In this document: one piece after another, positions 50,301 through 59,078 of the stretch
Position numbering within the stretch: position 1 is the stretch's first letter
How the letters are laid out: every line of letters starts with the position of its first letter
Notes under the pieces: generated by a model
What the model was told of the DNA's origin: nothing
Database searches by the model: none
Seen by the model: only the letters and a program-made list of their open reading frames with translations
Source of the DNA: Actinospica sp035493475
GTDB lineage: Bacteria; Actinomycetota; Actinomycetes; Streptomycetales; Catenulisporaceae
DNA: 64,000 nt
Assembly (NCBI GenBank): GCA_035493475.1
Contig: DATJIF010000058.1
Coordinates: forward strand, 62,001-126,000
Direction of reading: 5' to 3'
Position numbers and translations under genes: made by a program

Positions 50301-52595
50301 ATGCCGCGCGTGATCGGCATATCAGAGGGCATGATCCTCGCGGAACGCTACCGCCTCGTCCGCAGACACGAAGATCTCGGCACCGGCGAATTCTGGGGCG
50401 GCGTGGACCAGGAGACCGGCACCGAGGTCTGGGTCTGCTTCTCCGACCGCCCCGGGCTCGGCGACATCGCCGAGCGGATGCGGGAGTGGCAGGCTCCCGC
50501 GACCCCGCGGATCCTCGACTCCGGCGAGGTGCGGCTGATCCACGACTCGCGCACGCTCGGCGTCGCGGGTGCGGCCGGCCGCGCGGCCACGCACGTCGAG
50601 GTGGTGATCGAGTTCGCCGTGCAGGCGCCCGCCCTCGGCAAGCCGCTGCAGGGCCGCTTCGTGCGCAAGCCGCTGGCCCCCGGCGAGGCCCTCGCCCTCG
50701 TCGCGCTGCTGGCCGCGTCCCTGGAGGAGGCGCTCGCGGCCGGATACAGCCACGGCTGGATCAGCGCCGCCTCCGCCTGGAACCTGCGCCGCAGGATCTG
50801 CCTCGTCGACCTGGCCGCCGGTCTGGCCACGCCCGACGACGAGAAGGTCGAGGTGCACGAGCAGATCTCCGGCTACTTCGCCCCCGAGCGCGTCACCGGA
50901 GGCGCCGCCACCGAGGCCGCAGACGTCTTCGCCCTGGGCTGGCTCCTCTACGCGTCCCTCGTGGGCGTCGCGAACCTGGAGTCCTACTACCACGAGGCGG
51001 TGGCGGCGGCAGGCTCCGCGAGCACCGCCGAACTCCTCGCCCTCTGGCGCCGCCGCAGCCGCGAGCACGTCAGGGCACTGATCGAGGAGGACGGCTCCGC
51101 CCTCACCGCCCTGCTCCTGGCCGCACTGGCCGAGAAGCCCGCCGACCGCCCCTCCCTGGCCGAATTCCGCGCGGCCGCAGAGGACGCCGCCAAGGGCCAC
51201 GCAGGAGCCGCCGCCCTCATCGCCTACGTCCCCAAGAAGCGCCCCGGCGCCGCGGCGGCCGCGGGAGTCGTGGCGGCAGCGGCAGTGGTGGGCGCGGCAG
51301 CCGTGGCCGCCGACCTCGCCATGGAATCGACCGCCGACGCAGCGACACAGGGTGCTGCGACGTCTGCGGGTGCGGCGACCGGTGGCGGAGGTGAAGGCGG
51401 CGGCGGAGGCGGAGGCGCGGAGTCTGGCGCCGCGAACGCTGCGGCCGGTGACGCTGCTGGTGCGGGTGCGGGTGCGGGTGCGGGTGCGGGTGCCGGTGCC
51501 GGTGTTGGTGAGTCTGCTGGTGCCGCGGACGCCGCGGCTGGTGACGTTGGTGGTGCTGGCACTGGTGACACGAACGCTGTGACTGGTGCTGGTGTTGGTG
51601 CTGCGGACGCCGCGACTGGTGCTGGTGCGGCTGCTGGTATCGGTGCTACTGCCGGTGCTGCGGAGGCTGCTTCCGGTGGCGGAAGCGCTGAATCTGGTAG
51701 CGAAAGCGCCGAGTCCGGTGCGGCGAACGCTGCTTCGGGTGGCGTGGCCGGAGCTGTTCTTGCTGCGGCGGCCGGCGGCGCGATTGTCGCTGGTGCGCTG
51801 GAGGCTGAGTCTGGTGGCGTAGCCGGTGCCGGTGCCGGTGCCGGTGCCGGTGCCGGTGCCGGTGCTGGTGCTGGTGGTGCGGTTGCCGCTGGTGCTGTGG
51901 AGGCTGAGTCGGGTGGCGCCGAGTCTGGTAGTGGGAGCGCTGCGGCTGGTGCGGCGGCTACCGGGTTCGCGGTTGAGGCTGTCGTCGAGAGTGAGAGTGT
52001 CGGCAGCTCTGCTTCCACTCGTCACCGTGGGCGGCCGCGGGTGGGGACCGGGGTGCTGGTGGCCTGCGGGATCGGGCTGTTGGCGATCGGGATGGGGAGT
52101 GGGTACGCGTTCGGAGCGTCTGGTGGGGGTGGCGGGTCTTCGAGTACTGCCGCCAACAACAGTAAGTCGGGGATCGTCGTCGGGGCTGCTGCGGCGGCGA
52201 CGACCTCCGGGGCGGCTTGTGCGCCTACTGGTAGTGCTTCTGCGAGTGCGTCCGTGGCCGCGTCTGCTGCTGCTACCGCCACCGCTACCGCCACGTGGAA
52301 TGAGAACGCTGCTTTGCCGCTGCCTACCTCTACGTCGGCTGCGGTGTCTCAGCTGACGCAGATTTTGCAGGGGGCGCAGAGTAGCGGGCTGATCAGTGGC
52401 GGGACGGCCAGTACGTTGCAGGGGGAGATCACCTCCGTGCAGACGGCGATCTCTTCTGGGGGCGGGTACACGACGGCTTGGCAGCAGTTGAGTGGGAGTG
52501 TGGCCAGCGGACGAAGTGCCGGGACCATTCCGCAGGCGCTTTCGGAGCAGTTGGTTACCACTCTCTCCTACCTTGCGGAGTCGACGGGAAGTTAG
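50301..52595 (+). CDS. Membrane-anchored serine/threonine pseudokinase with Ala/Gly linker
   Basis: A 764-residue protein in four parts. Residues 10-300 have a degenerate protein kinase fold: the APE segment is kept (SGYFAPERVTGG, then DVFALGWLLYASLVG and EKPADRPSLAEF), but the catalytic loop HRDxxxxN reads HGWISAASAWN, no invariant Lys is visible near EVWVCFSD, and DFG is absent. Residues 312-574 are an Ala/Gly/Glu linker with GAGAGA blocks. A membrane helix (VGTGVLVACGIGLLAIGMGS) is near 580-600. The last 160 residues, Ser/Thr/Ala-rich then helical, would be outside. It is probably a signalling scaffold rather than an enzyme. ATG 50331 is another possible start. Confidence 0.8.
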   Translation: MPRVIGISEGMILAERYRLVRRHEDLGTGEFWGGVDQETGTEVWVCFSDRPGLGDIAERMREWQAPATPRILDSGEVRLIHDSRTLGVAGAAGRAATHVEVVIEFAVQAPALGKPLQGRFVRKPLAPGEALALVALLAASLEEALAAGYSHGWISAASAWNLRRRICLVDLAAGLATPDDEKVEVHEQISGYFAPERVTGGAATEAADVFALGWLLYASLVGVANLESYYHEAVAAAGSASTAELLALWRRRSREHVRALIEEDGSALTALLLAALAEKPADRPSLAEFRAAAEDAAKGHAGAAALIAYVPKKRPGAAAAAGVVAAAAVVGAAAVAADLAMESTADAATQGAATSAGAATGGGGEGGGGGGGAESGAANAAAGDAAGAGAGAGAGAGAGAGVGESAGAADAAAGDVGGAGTGDTNAVTGAGVGAADAATGAGAAAGIGATAGAAEAASGGGSAESGSESAESGAANAASGGVAGAVLAAAAGGAIVAGALEAESGGVAGAGAGAGAGAGAGAGAGGAVAAGAVEAESGGAESGSGSAAAGAAATGFAVEAVVESESVGSSASTRHRGRPRVGTGVLVACGIGLLAIGMGSGYAFGASGGGGGSSSTAANNSKSGIVVGAAAAATTSGAACAPTGSASASASVAASAAATATATATWNENAALPLPTSTSAAVSQLTQILQGAQSSGLISGGTASTLQGEITSVQTAISSGGGYTTAWQQLSGSVASGRSAGTIPQALSEQLVTTLSYLAESTGS
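51459..51506 (+). repeat. Hexamer tract GGTGCG/GGTGCC encoding (Gly-Ala)n, copy 1
   Basis: Eight consecutive six-base units, five GGTGCG, two GGTGCC and one GGTGTT. They encode a Gly-Ala run in the linker of the pseudokinase. In-frame slippage could change its length. Confidence 0.85.
51825..51878 (+). repeat. Hexamer tract GGTGCC/GGTGCT encoding (Gly-Ala)n, copy 2
   Basis: Nine consecutive units, six GGTGCC, two GGTGCT and one GGTGGT, in the same gene and frame as the tract at 51459. Confidence 0.85.
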
Positions 52596-52693
52596 CCTGC
52601 GCGTCGCACGAAGTCCATGACACGGACTTGATCCTCATGAAAAACTGGAAGGCTCTCGCCCGTTCGCGGCGGGATATTCGACCTAGGAGGATC

Positions 52694-55114
52694 GTGTCCA
52701 GACTCCGTACCCTGACGGCCGCGGCGACCGCCGCGGCCGCGGCCGCGTTCGTGGCCCTGGTACCGAGCGCAGGCGCGCAGGCCAGCGTCTCGAGCGCCGA
52801 CGTCGTCATCCAGGAGGTCTACGGGGGTGGCGGCAACTCGGGCGCCACCTACACGAACGACTTCATCGAGCTGTACAACGCGGGGACGAGCGCCGTTTCG
52901 CTCGCCTCCTGGTCCGTGCAGTACATCTCGGCCGCGCCGGGGGCTTCGACCACCTGGCAGGTCACCGATCTGACCGGGTCGATCGCGCCGGGTGCGCACT
53001 ACCTCGTCGGTGAGGCGGCGGGGAGTGGGACTCCGCAGGCGCTGCCCACGCCCGATGCGACCGGCACCATCAACCTGAGCTCGACGAGTGGCACGGTGGC
53101 GCTCGACACGACGCAGACGGCGCTGACCTGCAAGACCGCCGCGGACTGTGCTGCCGACTCGACGATTCACGATCTGGTGGGCTACGGCACGGCCGTGGTG
53201 TTCGCGGGGAGTGCGGACGCGCCGCTGCTGAGCAACACGACCGCGGATTCCCGGGCGGCCAGCGGGGCGGACACGGGGGAGAACGGGGCGGACTTCACGG
53301 CCGTCGCGCCGAACCCGCAGAACTCGGGCGCGGGTTCCGGGGGCGGCACGACCACGCCGGGGCCGCTGCGGATCCACGACATCCAGAGCGACAGCTGGAT
53401 CTCGCCGCAGAACGGCAAGCAGGTCACCAACGTGCCCGGCATCGTCACGGCGCTGCGCACCAGCGGCACGAAGGGCTACTGGATTCAGGACCCTGATCCG
53501 GACGGCGACGCGGCGACCAGTGAGGCGGTCTTCGTCTACACCTCGTCCGCGCCGACGGTCGCGGTCGGCGACTCGGTGCTGGTGTCCGGCAAGGTCGCCC
53601 AGTACTACCCGCTGGCCAGCGGCGACACCACCTCGACCACCTCGAACCTGTCGGTGACGGAGATCGAGAGCCCGACCGCGGTCACGCTGAGCTCCGGCAA
53701 CGCGCTGCCCGCCCCGATCGTGATCACGCCGACCACGGTGCCGGAGACCTACGCGCCCGACCTCGGCGGTGCCAGCATCGAGAGCGCGACGATCCAGCCG
53801 ACCCGTTCCGCGCTCGACTACTACGAGTCGATCGAGGGCATGCGCGTGGAGCTGGACAACGCGCAGGTCGTCGGGCCGTCGGACAAGTACGGCGAGCAGT
53901 ATGTGACCACGAAGCCGGGGACCGATGCCACGTACCGGGGCGGGGCCGAGCTGCTCGGCGAGAATCAGACCCCTGCCGGGCGTCTCGAGGTCGTGGCCGA
54001 CGACGGTACGAACCCTGAGGTGACGGTCGGCGACGAGTTCTCGGGCGCCACGGTCGGCAACATCGACTACTCGCAGTACGGCGGCTTCCTGATCGCCGCG
54101 TCCACGCTCGGCACGGTCGTGCACAACAACCTCGCGCCGACCGTGGCCACCGCCGCGTCCGCGAAGCAGCTGTCGATCGCGACGTACAACGTGGAGAACC
54201 TGGCGCCGTCCGACCCGGCCACGAAGTACCAGGCGCTGGCCGCGGGCATCGTGACCAATCTGCGCTCGCCCGACGTCATCGCGGTCGAGGAGGTCCAGGA
54301 CGACAGCGGCGCCACCGATGACGGCACCGTCGCCGCGGACAAGACGCTCGACCAGCTGACCGCGGCCGTCGTGGCCGCCGGCGGTCCGCAGTACAGCTAC
54401 CGCGAGATCGACCCGGTCAACGATCAGGACGGCGGGCAGCCGGGCGGCAACATCCGGCAGGTGTTCCTGTTCAACCAGGCCGTCGTCTCCTTCGTGGACC
54501 GCGGCGCGTCGAGCGTGGACCGTTCGACCACGGCGACCGCGGTGGTGAAGGCGCACGGCCGTCCGGACCTGACCCTCTCGCCGGGGCGCATCGACCCGTC
54601 GAACCCGGTCTGGCTGAACAGCCGCAAGCCGCTGGTCGGCGAGTTCGAGTTCCGCGGCAGCACCGTCTTCGTCGTCGCGAACCACTTCGACGCGAAGCTG
54701 GGCGACCAGAACCAGGACGGCCGCTACCAGTACCCGGCGCAGTCCTCGGCCGTGCAGCGCGCCGGTCAGGCCCAGGTCGAGCACGACTTCGTGCAGCAGA
54801 TCCTGGACGTGGACAAGCACGCCGACGTGGTGGTCGTGGGCGACCTGAACGACTACCAGTTCAGCCCCGCGCTGCACGCCCTGGAGACCGGGAACGCCTC
54901 CGGCACGGGTCCGGCCGTTCTCAAGGATCTGATCACGACGCTCCCGGTGAACCAGCAGTACACCTACGACTACGAGGGCGTCTCCGAGGTGCTGGACCAC
55001 ATCCTGGTCTCGCCCGCGCTCACCTCGTACGACTACCAGGTGGTGCACATCAACTCGGAGTACGCGAACCAGACGAGCGACCACGACCCGCAGGTCGTGG
55101 ACGTGCGGCCGTAG
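52694..55114 (+). CDS. Secreted lamin-tail-domain endonuclease/exonuclease/phosphatase (ExeM/NucH-like)
   Basis: An 806-residue secreted protein. GTG 52694 follows a perfect AGGAGG after five bases and gives an Ala-rich signal peptide ending near PSAGAQA. Residues 38-165 form a lamin-tail domain (VVIQEVYGGGGNSG, NDFIELYNAG). Residues 225-430 contain an OB-like insertion (VTNVPGIVTALRTSG, GDSVLVSGKVAQY). The C-terminal EEP domain has TYNVENLAPSD, DVIAVEEVQDDSG, VVVGDLNDYQFS, EVLDHILVSPAL and the final SDHDPQVV, covering all catalytic motifs. It should degrade extracellular DNA, perhaps for phosphate or biofilm remodelling. A weak 6-bp hairpin at 52611-52629 separates it from the pseudokinase gene. 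It is convergent with the GH76 gene. Confidence 0.88.
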   Translation: MSRLRTLTAAATAAAAAAFVALVPSAGAQASVSSADVVIQEVYGGGGNSGATYTNDFIELYNAGTSAVSLASWSVQYISAAPGASTTWQVTDLTGSIAPGAHYLVGEAAGSGTPQALPTPDATGTINLSSTSGTVALDTTQTALTCKTAADCAADSTIHDLVGYGTAVVFAGSADAPLLSNTTADSRAASGADTGENGADFTAVAPNPQNSGAGSGGGTTTPGPLRIHDIQSDSWISPQNGKQVTNVPGIVTALRTSGTKGYWIQDPDPDGDAATSEAVFVYTSSAPTVAVGDSVLVSGKVAQYYPLASGDTTSTTSNLSVTEIESPTAVTLSSGNALPAPIVITPTTVPETYAPDLGGASIESATIQPTRSALDYYESIEGMRVELDNAQVVGPSDKYGEQYVTTKPGTDATYRGGAELLGENQTPAGRLEVVADDGTNPEVTVGDEFSGATVGNIDYSQYGGFLIAASTLGTVVHNNLAPTVATAASAKQLSIATYNVENLAPSDPATKYQALAAGIVTNLRSPDVIAVEEVQDDSGATDDGTVAADKTLDQLTAAVVAAGGPQYSYREIDPVNDQDGGQPGGNIRQVFLFNQAVVSFVDRGASSVDRSTTATAVVKAHGRPDLTLSPGRIDPSNPVWLNSRKPLVGEFEFRGSTVFVVANHFDAKLGDQNQDGRYQYPAQSSAVQRAGQAQVEHDFVQQILDVDKHADVVVVGDLNDYQFSPALHALETGNASGTGPAVLKDLITTLPVNQQYTYDYEGVSEVLDHILVSPALTSYDYQVVHINSEYANQTSDHDPQVVDVRP

Positions 55115-55120
55115 TCAGAG

Positions 55121-56962
55121 TCAGCTCGTGGCCAGCAGGGCCTCCAGCGCGCTGGACTGGGTTCGCCAGTCGTAGACGTTGGGGTACGACGTGGAGCTCT
55201 GGCCGGACCATCGCTGACCGAACTGGTCGAGCGTGGTCCGGTCCGAGTTCCACAGGGAATCGACCTGGGTGTCGATGAACGCCGTGTATGCGCCGCCGGC
55301 GATGTGGTTGAGGTCGCCGAGGTAGTCCATGAAGATGCCCTTGAACTGCTTCTGGTCGTCGTCGCAGGTCGCGGTCAGGGTGTCGCAGGATTCTGTGAGC
55401 AGGCCGTTGGAGACCAGGGCGCTGGAGTCGATCGCGGAGCTCGCGAGGTATTCGGCCTTGGTGAGGTCGGCGGCGTTGCCGGTGGCGCGGTACATCTCGG
55501 TCGCGGCGCCGATGGCCATCCCTTGGTTGTAGCTCCACACGGTGCCGCCGTTGTTGGCGCACGTGGAGGAGTTGAGGCCGTCGTTGACCAGGCCGGACGA
55601 GTTGATCATCCCGCTGTTGAGGAACCAGCTCCACTCGTTGTCCGCCTGCGTGAGCCACGACGAGTCGCCCGAGAGGCGGTCGTGCAGTTCGGCGGTGAGG
55701 CGGACGTAGAGGGCGTTCGTGATCGCGTTCTTATACGACTTGGACGTGTCCGACCACAGGCCGCCGCCGCACGTGCCGTCCCACATGCCGCTGACGTAGT
55801 TCGCGATCGTGACGGCCATGTTGAGGTACGCCTGGTCGCCGGTGAGGTCGTACGCGTCGATCCAGGTCAGCGCCCACCATTCGTCGTCGTCGGTGGAGTC
55901 GCTGATGAAATCGCCGTAGATTTCATTGGTCGCGCGCACGCCTGCCGGGAACGCCGCCTGGTTGATCTGGAACGTGCGGTTGACGGCCCATTCGTACGTC
56001 GTGTCGCCGGTCTTGCGCGTGTAGTCGATGATCGCGGTGAGCGCGTCGGCGGAGTTCCACCAGCTCGACGGCCACCAGGCGGTGTACGGGTCGTAGTCGT
56101 ACATGAGGGCGTCGGCGGCCGCCTTGGTCTGGCTGCCGTCGGCGCGGGCCCACGCGGTGCAGCTGCCGTTCTCGCCGGTCACGGCCCGGCCGCAGGCACG
56201 TACCGCGCCGCCGTAGAGGTGCCCGAGCGTGTCGTCGATGTTGATCTCGGCGGTCTGCGTCCCGGTGGCGCCGGAGGGTACGCTGACCCGGCCCTCGGAG
56301 GAGCCGTCCGGCCAGCTCGAGCCCTCGTTCCACGATCGGTCCATCCAGATCTCGTCGCCGGCCGCGCCGTTCGAGATGGACGCGTACGCCATCCCGGTGG
56401 CGGAGTCGACGTGCAGCGAGATGTCGCGGCCGTCGAGGGACGTGTCGGGGACCGGGGACGTGCCGGACGCGCCGGAGGAGCCGGTCCCGTCGCAGCGTCC
56501 TGAGGCGCAGACCTGCAGGTGCACCCAGCTCGTGCAGACGACGCCGTTCGCGTCACCGCAGGCGCGCACGACGGCGCGGGCGTGGTTCGCGGGGTCGTCC
56601 ATGTTGTACATCAGGGTTCGAGTTCCGGTCCAGCCGCTCGGGATGGCGGCCTTGCCGAGCAGCCCGTCCCAGGTGCCGCCGCCGTCCCAGGAGCGGTCGA
56701 TCCAGATCGAGTCGCCCAAGGCCCCGTTGTCGATGCTGGCCCAGGCCATGCCGAGCACGTCGTCCACGTGCAGCTCGATGACGTCGCCGTTCTCGTACAC
56801 ATCGGGCGTCGGGAAGGTCTCCGACTGCGCCTGCGAGGGGTCGGTGGTGTCGCAGTCCAGCGCGCAGACGGTGGTGGCCGCGGTTGCGGACGGCGCGGCG
56901 GCGACCAGGGCCGGGGCGAGCGCGGCAGCGAGGGCGAGCAGGACGGTCAGGACTCTGCGCAT
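55121..56962 (-). CDS. Secreted GH76 alpha-1,6-mannanase-like glycosidase with tandem N-terminal repeats
   Basis: A 613-residue protein. A signal peptide (MRRVLTVLLALAAALAPALV, cleavage near residue 29) is followed by two tandem modules of about 95 residues, at 45-140 and 160-255. They share DxIxLHVDxxxGMAxASIxNGA, GDxIWxDRSW and AVVRACG-like ends. Residues 262-613 are a GH76 barrel with TDDDEWWALTWIDAYDLTGD, where the paired Asp are the expected catalytic residues, and GGTVWSYNQGMAIGA. It probably cuts alpha-1,6-mannan of fungal or actinobacterial walls. The promoter region is shared with the divergent GH54 gene and carries LacI-type palindromes. Confidence 0.88.
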   Translation of the reverse strand: MRRVLTVLLALAAALAPALVAAAPSATAATTVCALDCDTTDPSQAQSETFPTPDVYENGDVIELHVDDVLGMAWASIDNGALGDSIWIDRSWDGGGTWDGLLGKAAIPSGWTGTRTLMYNMDDPANHARAVVRACGDANGVVCTSWVHLQVCASGRCDGTGSSGASGTSPVPDTSLDGRDISLHVDSATGMAYASISNGAAGDEIWMDRSWNEGSSWPDGSSEGRVSVPSGATGTQTAEINIDDTLGHLYGGAVRACGRAVTGENGSCTAWARADGSQTKAAADALMYDYDPYTAWWPSSWWNSADALTAIIDYTRKTGDTTYEWAVNRTFQINQAAFPAGVRATNEIYGDFISDSTDDDEWWALTWIDAYDLTGDQAYLNMAVTIANYVSGMWDGTCGGGLWSDTSKSYKNAITNALYVRLTAELHDRLSGDSSWLTQADNEWSWFLNSGMINSSGLVNDGLNSSTCANNGGTVWSYNQGMAIGAATEMYRATGNAADLTKAEYLASSAIDSSALVSNGLLTESCDTLTATCDDDQKQFKGIFMDYLGDLNHIAGGAYTAFIDTQVDSLWNSDRTTLDQFGQRWSGQSSTSYPNVYDWRTQSSALEALLATS

Positions 56963-56996
56963 GGCGAACACGACCTCTGCGATGGCGTGGGCTATC

Positions 56997-57008
56997 GACA
57001 ACGTTGTC
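56997..57008. promoter_or_regulatory. LacI-type palindrome 1 in the glycosidase promoter
   Basis: GACAACGTTGTC is a perfect 12-bp palindrome with central CG, the form of many LacI/GalR operators. It lies 34 bases upstream of the GH76 start. Confidence 0.6.
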
Positions 57009-57026
57009 AGAGTGCAGCGTGTGGGC

Positions 57027-57042
57027 CCGGAAGCGTTTCCGG
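57027..57042. promoter_or_regulatory. LacI-type palindrome 2 in the glycosidase promoter
   Basis: CCGGAAGCGTTTCCGG has perfect six-base arms around GCGT, again with a central CG. It is 64 bases upstream of the GH76 start. Confidence 0.45.
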
Positions 57043-57104
57043 CATGTGGGTCGAGTCCGAGTATGAGAAGGCTTCGGCCCCGCGTCAACCGTCTGCGGGA
57101 AAGT

Positions 57105-57120
57105 TTTGCAACGTCGCAAA
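57105..57120. promoter_or_regulatory. LacI-type palindrome 3 just upstream of the GH54 promoter
   Basis: TTTGCAACGTCGCAAA is palindromic except at one base pair. It ends seven bases before the -35 box of the GH54 gene. Confidence 0.5.
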
Positions 57121-57127
57121 TTCCTTC

Positions 57128-57156
57128 TTGACGGACCCCGGGACGCGCCGTAGCTT
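57128..57156 (+). promoter_or_regulatory. Promoter of the GH54 gene
   Basis: TTGACG (57128-57133), a 17-bp spacer and TAGCTT (57151-57156, TAnnnT), giving a leader of about 70 bases before ATG 57234. Confidence 0.55.
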
Positions 57157-57233
57157 CCATCCCCGGGCGCCGCCACCCACCACTCGGCCCCGCTAGATCA
57201 ACCCACGTATACCCACTCCCAGAAGGCTTTGTC

Positions 57234-59072
57234 ATGCGCTCATTTCGTCATGCGCGCGCGGCGACGGCGTTCGGCGCCGTGCTGGCCATGGTCCTCGGCC
57301 TGCTCGTCGCCGTGACCGGGTCCGCCTCGGCCGCCACCTCGCTGCCCTGCGACGTCTACAGTTCGGCGGGCACCCCCTGCGTCGCCGCGCACAGCACCGT
57401 CCGCGCCCTGTACGCCTCCTACGACGGTCCGCTCTACCAGGTCAAGCGCGCCTCGGACGGCGCCACGCTGAACATCGGCGTGAGCTCGGCCGGCGGATAT
57501 GCGAACGCTGACGCACAGGACGTGTTCTGTGCCGAGACCGCCTGTTCCATCACGAAGGTCTACGACCAGTCCCCGAATCACAACGACATGACGGTCGAGG
57601 GTGGCGGCGGCGCGAATCCGAACGCCGACGTCGCCGCGAACCCGAACGCCGTGCACGTCACGCTGAACAACGGCTGGAAGGCGTACGGCCTGTACGTCGG
57701 GCCGGGCGTCGGCTACCGGGACGACTCCACCTCCGGCATCCCGACCGGCGGCAAGGCTCAGGGCGCTTACATGGTCGCCTCCGGCACGCACGTGAACTCG
57801 GCCTGCTGCTTCGACTACGGCAACGCCGAGACCAACAACGACGACAACGGCAACGGCCACATGGAGGCCGTCAACCTCGGCACCAGCTGCTGGGCCTCGC
57901 CGTGCGGCGGATCCGGACCGTGGATCACCGCCGACCTGGAGAACGGCCTGTATCAGGGTTCCGGGTCGAATCCGAACAACACCGGCAACAACAGCCAGTT
58001 CGTCACCGCGATGGTCAAGAGCAACAACCAGACCACCTTCGAGATCGAGGGCGGCAACGCGCAGTCCGGCTCGCTGACCACCTGGTACAACGGCGCACTG
58101 CCCTCCGGCGGCTACACGCCGATGTCGCTCGAGGGCGCGCTCGTGCTCGGCACCGGCGGCGACAACAGCAACGGCTCGATCGGCACGTTCTTCGAGGGCG
58201 TGGTCACCTCCGGCGAGCCGACCGACGCGGCGGACGCGGCCGTGCAGGCGAACGTCGTGAGCGTGGGCTACGCGGGCAACAGCGGCGGCTCCGCGCAGTC
58301 CTCCGGCGGCACGATCACCCTGCCCGGCGGCCAGTGCGTGGACGTGGACGGTGACGACTCGGGCGGCGACCTGACGCACGTCCAGCTGTGGAGCTGCCAG
58401 TCCTACGCGATCGACCAGCACTGGACGCACAACTCCGACGGTTCGCTGGAGACGCTGGGCCGCTGCCTGGACATCGACGGCGACGGCACGGCGGTCGGCA
58501 CGAAGGTCGAGCTCTGGGACTGCAACGGTGTCGGCGGGCAGAAGTGGATCCAGCAGTCGAACGGTTCGCTGCTCAACCCGCAGTCAGGCCTCTGTCTCGA
58601 CGACCCGAGTGCGAACACTGCGAACGGGACGCAGCTGCAGATCTACACCTGCAACGGCACCACGGCGCAGGACTTCAAGCTCAACGGCGGCAGCCCGATC
58701 GTCGGCAACGGCGGTCAGTGCGTGGACGTCGCCGGTGACGACAACGGCGGCGACTCCACCATCGTGCAGCTCTGGACCTGCCAGCCGTACTCCGCCGACC
58801 AGCACTGGGTGCACAACTCGAACGGTTCGCTGGAGACGATCGGTCGCTGCCTCGACATCGACGGCAACGGCACCGCGGTCGGCACGAAGGTCGAGCTCTG
58901 GGACTGCAACGGCGTCGGCGGCCAGGACTGGCAGCTGCAGAGCAACGGTTCGCTGCTCAACCCGCAGTCAGGGCTCTGCCTCGACGACCCCAGCGGCAAC
59001 ACGACGAACGGCACGCAACTGCAGATCTACACCTGCAACGGCACCGCCGCGCAGAAATTCCCGCTGATCTAG
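57234..59072 (+). CDS. Secreted GH54 alpha-L-arabinofuranosidase with two CBM13 (ricin B) modules
   Basis: A 612-residue protein. The signal peptide ends near ASAAT (residue 35). The GH54 catalytic domain covers 36-345: CDVYSSAGTPCVAAHSTVRA starts it, Glu236 in ADLENGLYQG is the expected nucleophile and Asp310 in GGDNSNGSIGTFFEG the acid/base; spacing matches fungal AbfB. Two trefoil lectin modules follow (360-485 and 490-612) with QxW-type repeats such as IDQHWTHNSDGSLE and GRCLDIDG. The usual fungal GH54 has an arabinose-binding CBM42 instead, so the CBM13 pair is a bacterial arrangement. It should remove arabinose from arabinoxylan or pectin. Confidence 0.92.
   Translation: MRSFRHARAATAFGAVLAMVLGLLVAVTGSASAATSLPCDVYSSAGTPCVAAHSTVRALYASYDGPLYQVKRASDGATLNIGVSSAGGYANADAQDVFCAETACSITKVYDQSPNHNDMTVEGGGGANPNADVAANPNAVHVTLNNGWKAYGLYVGPGVGYRDDSTSGIPTGGKAQGAYMVASGTHVNSACCFDYGNAETNNDDNGNGHMEAVNLGTSCWASPCGGSGPWITADLENGLYQGSGSNPNNTGNNSQFVTAMVKSNNQTTFEIEGGNAQSGSLTTWYNGALPSGGYTPMSLEGALVLGTGGDNSNGSIGTFFEGVVTSGEPTDAADAAVQANVVSVGYAGNSGGSAQSSGGTITLPGGQCVDVDGDDSGGDLTHVQLWSCQSYAIDQHWTHNSDGSLETLGRCLDIDGDGTAVGTKVELWDCNGVGGQKWIQQSNGSLLNPQSGLCLDDPSANTANGTQLQIYTCNGTTAQDFKLNGGSPIVGNGGQCVDVAGDDNGGDSTIVQLWTCQPYSADQHWVHNSNGSLETIGRCLDIDGNGTAVGTKVELWDCNGVGGQDWQLQSNGSLLNPQSGLCLDDPSGNTTNGTQLQIYTCNGTAAQKFPLI
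58326..59062 (+). repeat. 384-bp duplicated CBM13 module in the GH54 gene
   Basis: The sequence from 58326 recurs from 58710 with the same frame and very high identity (for example CTGCTCAACCCGCAGTCAGG in both). This indicates a recent tandem duplication or gene conversion of the lectin module. Confidence 0.85.
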
Positions 59073-59078
59073 CCAGGG

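Noticed and set aside
50322..52025. Minus-strand frames opposite the Gly-Ala linker
   Set aside because: The repeats are open in all frames; only the plus frame joins kinase-like and membrane segments with a good C-terminus.
52592..55084. 830-codon minus-strand frame opposite the nuclease
   Set aside because: No domain; the plus strand has signal peptide, lamin-tail and EEP motifs.
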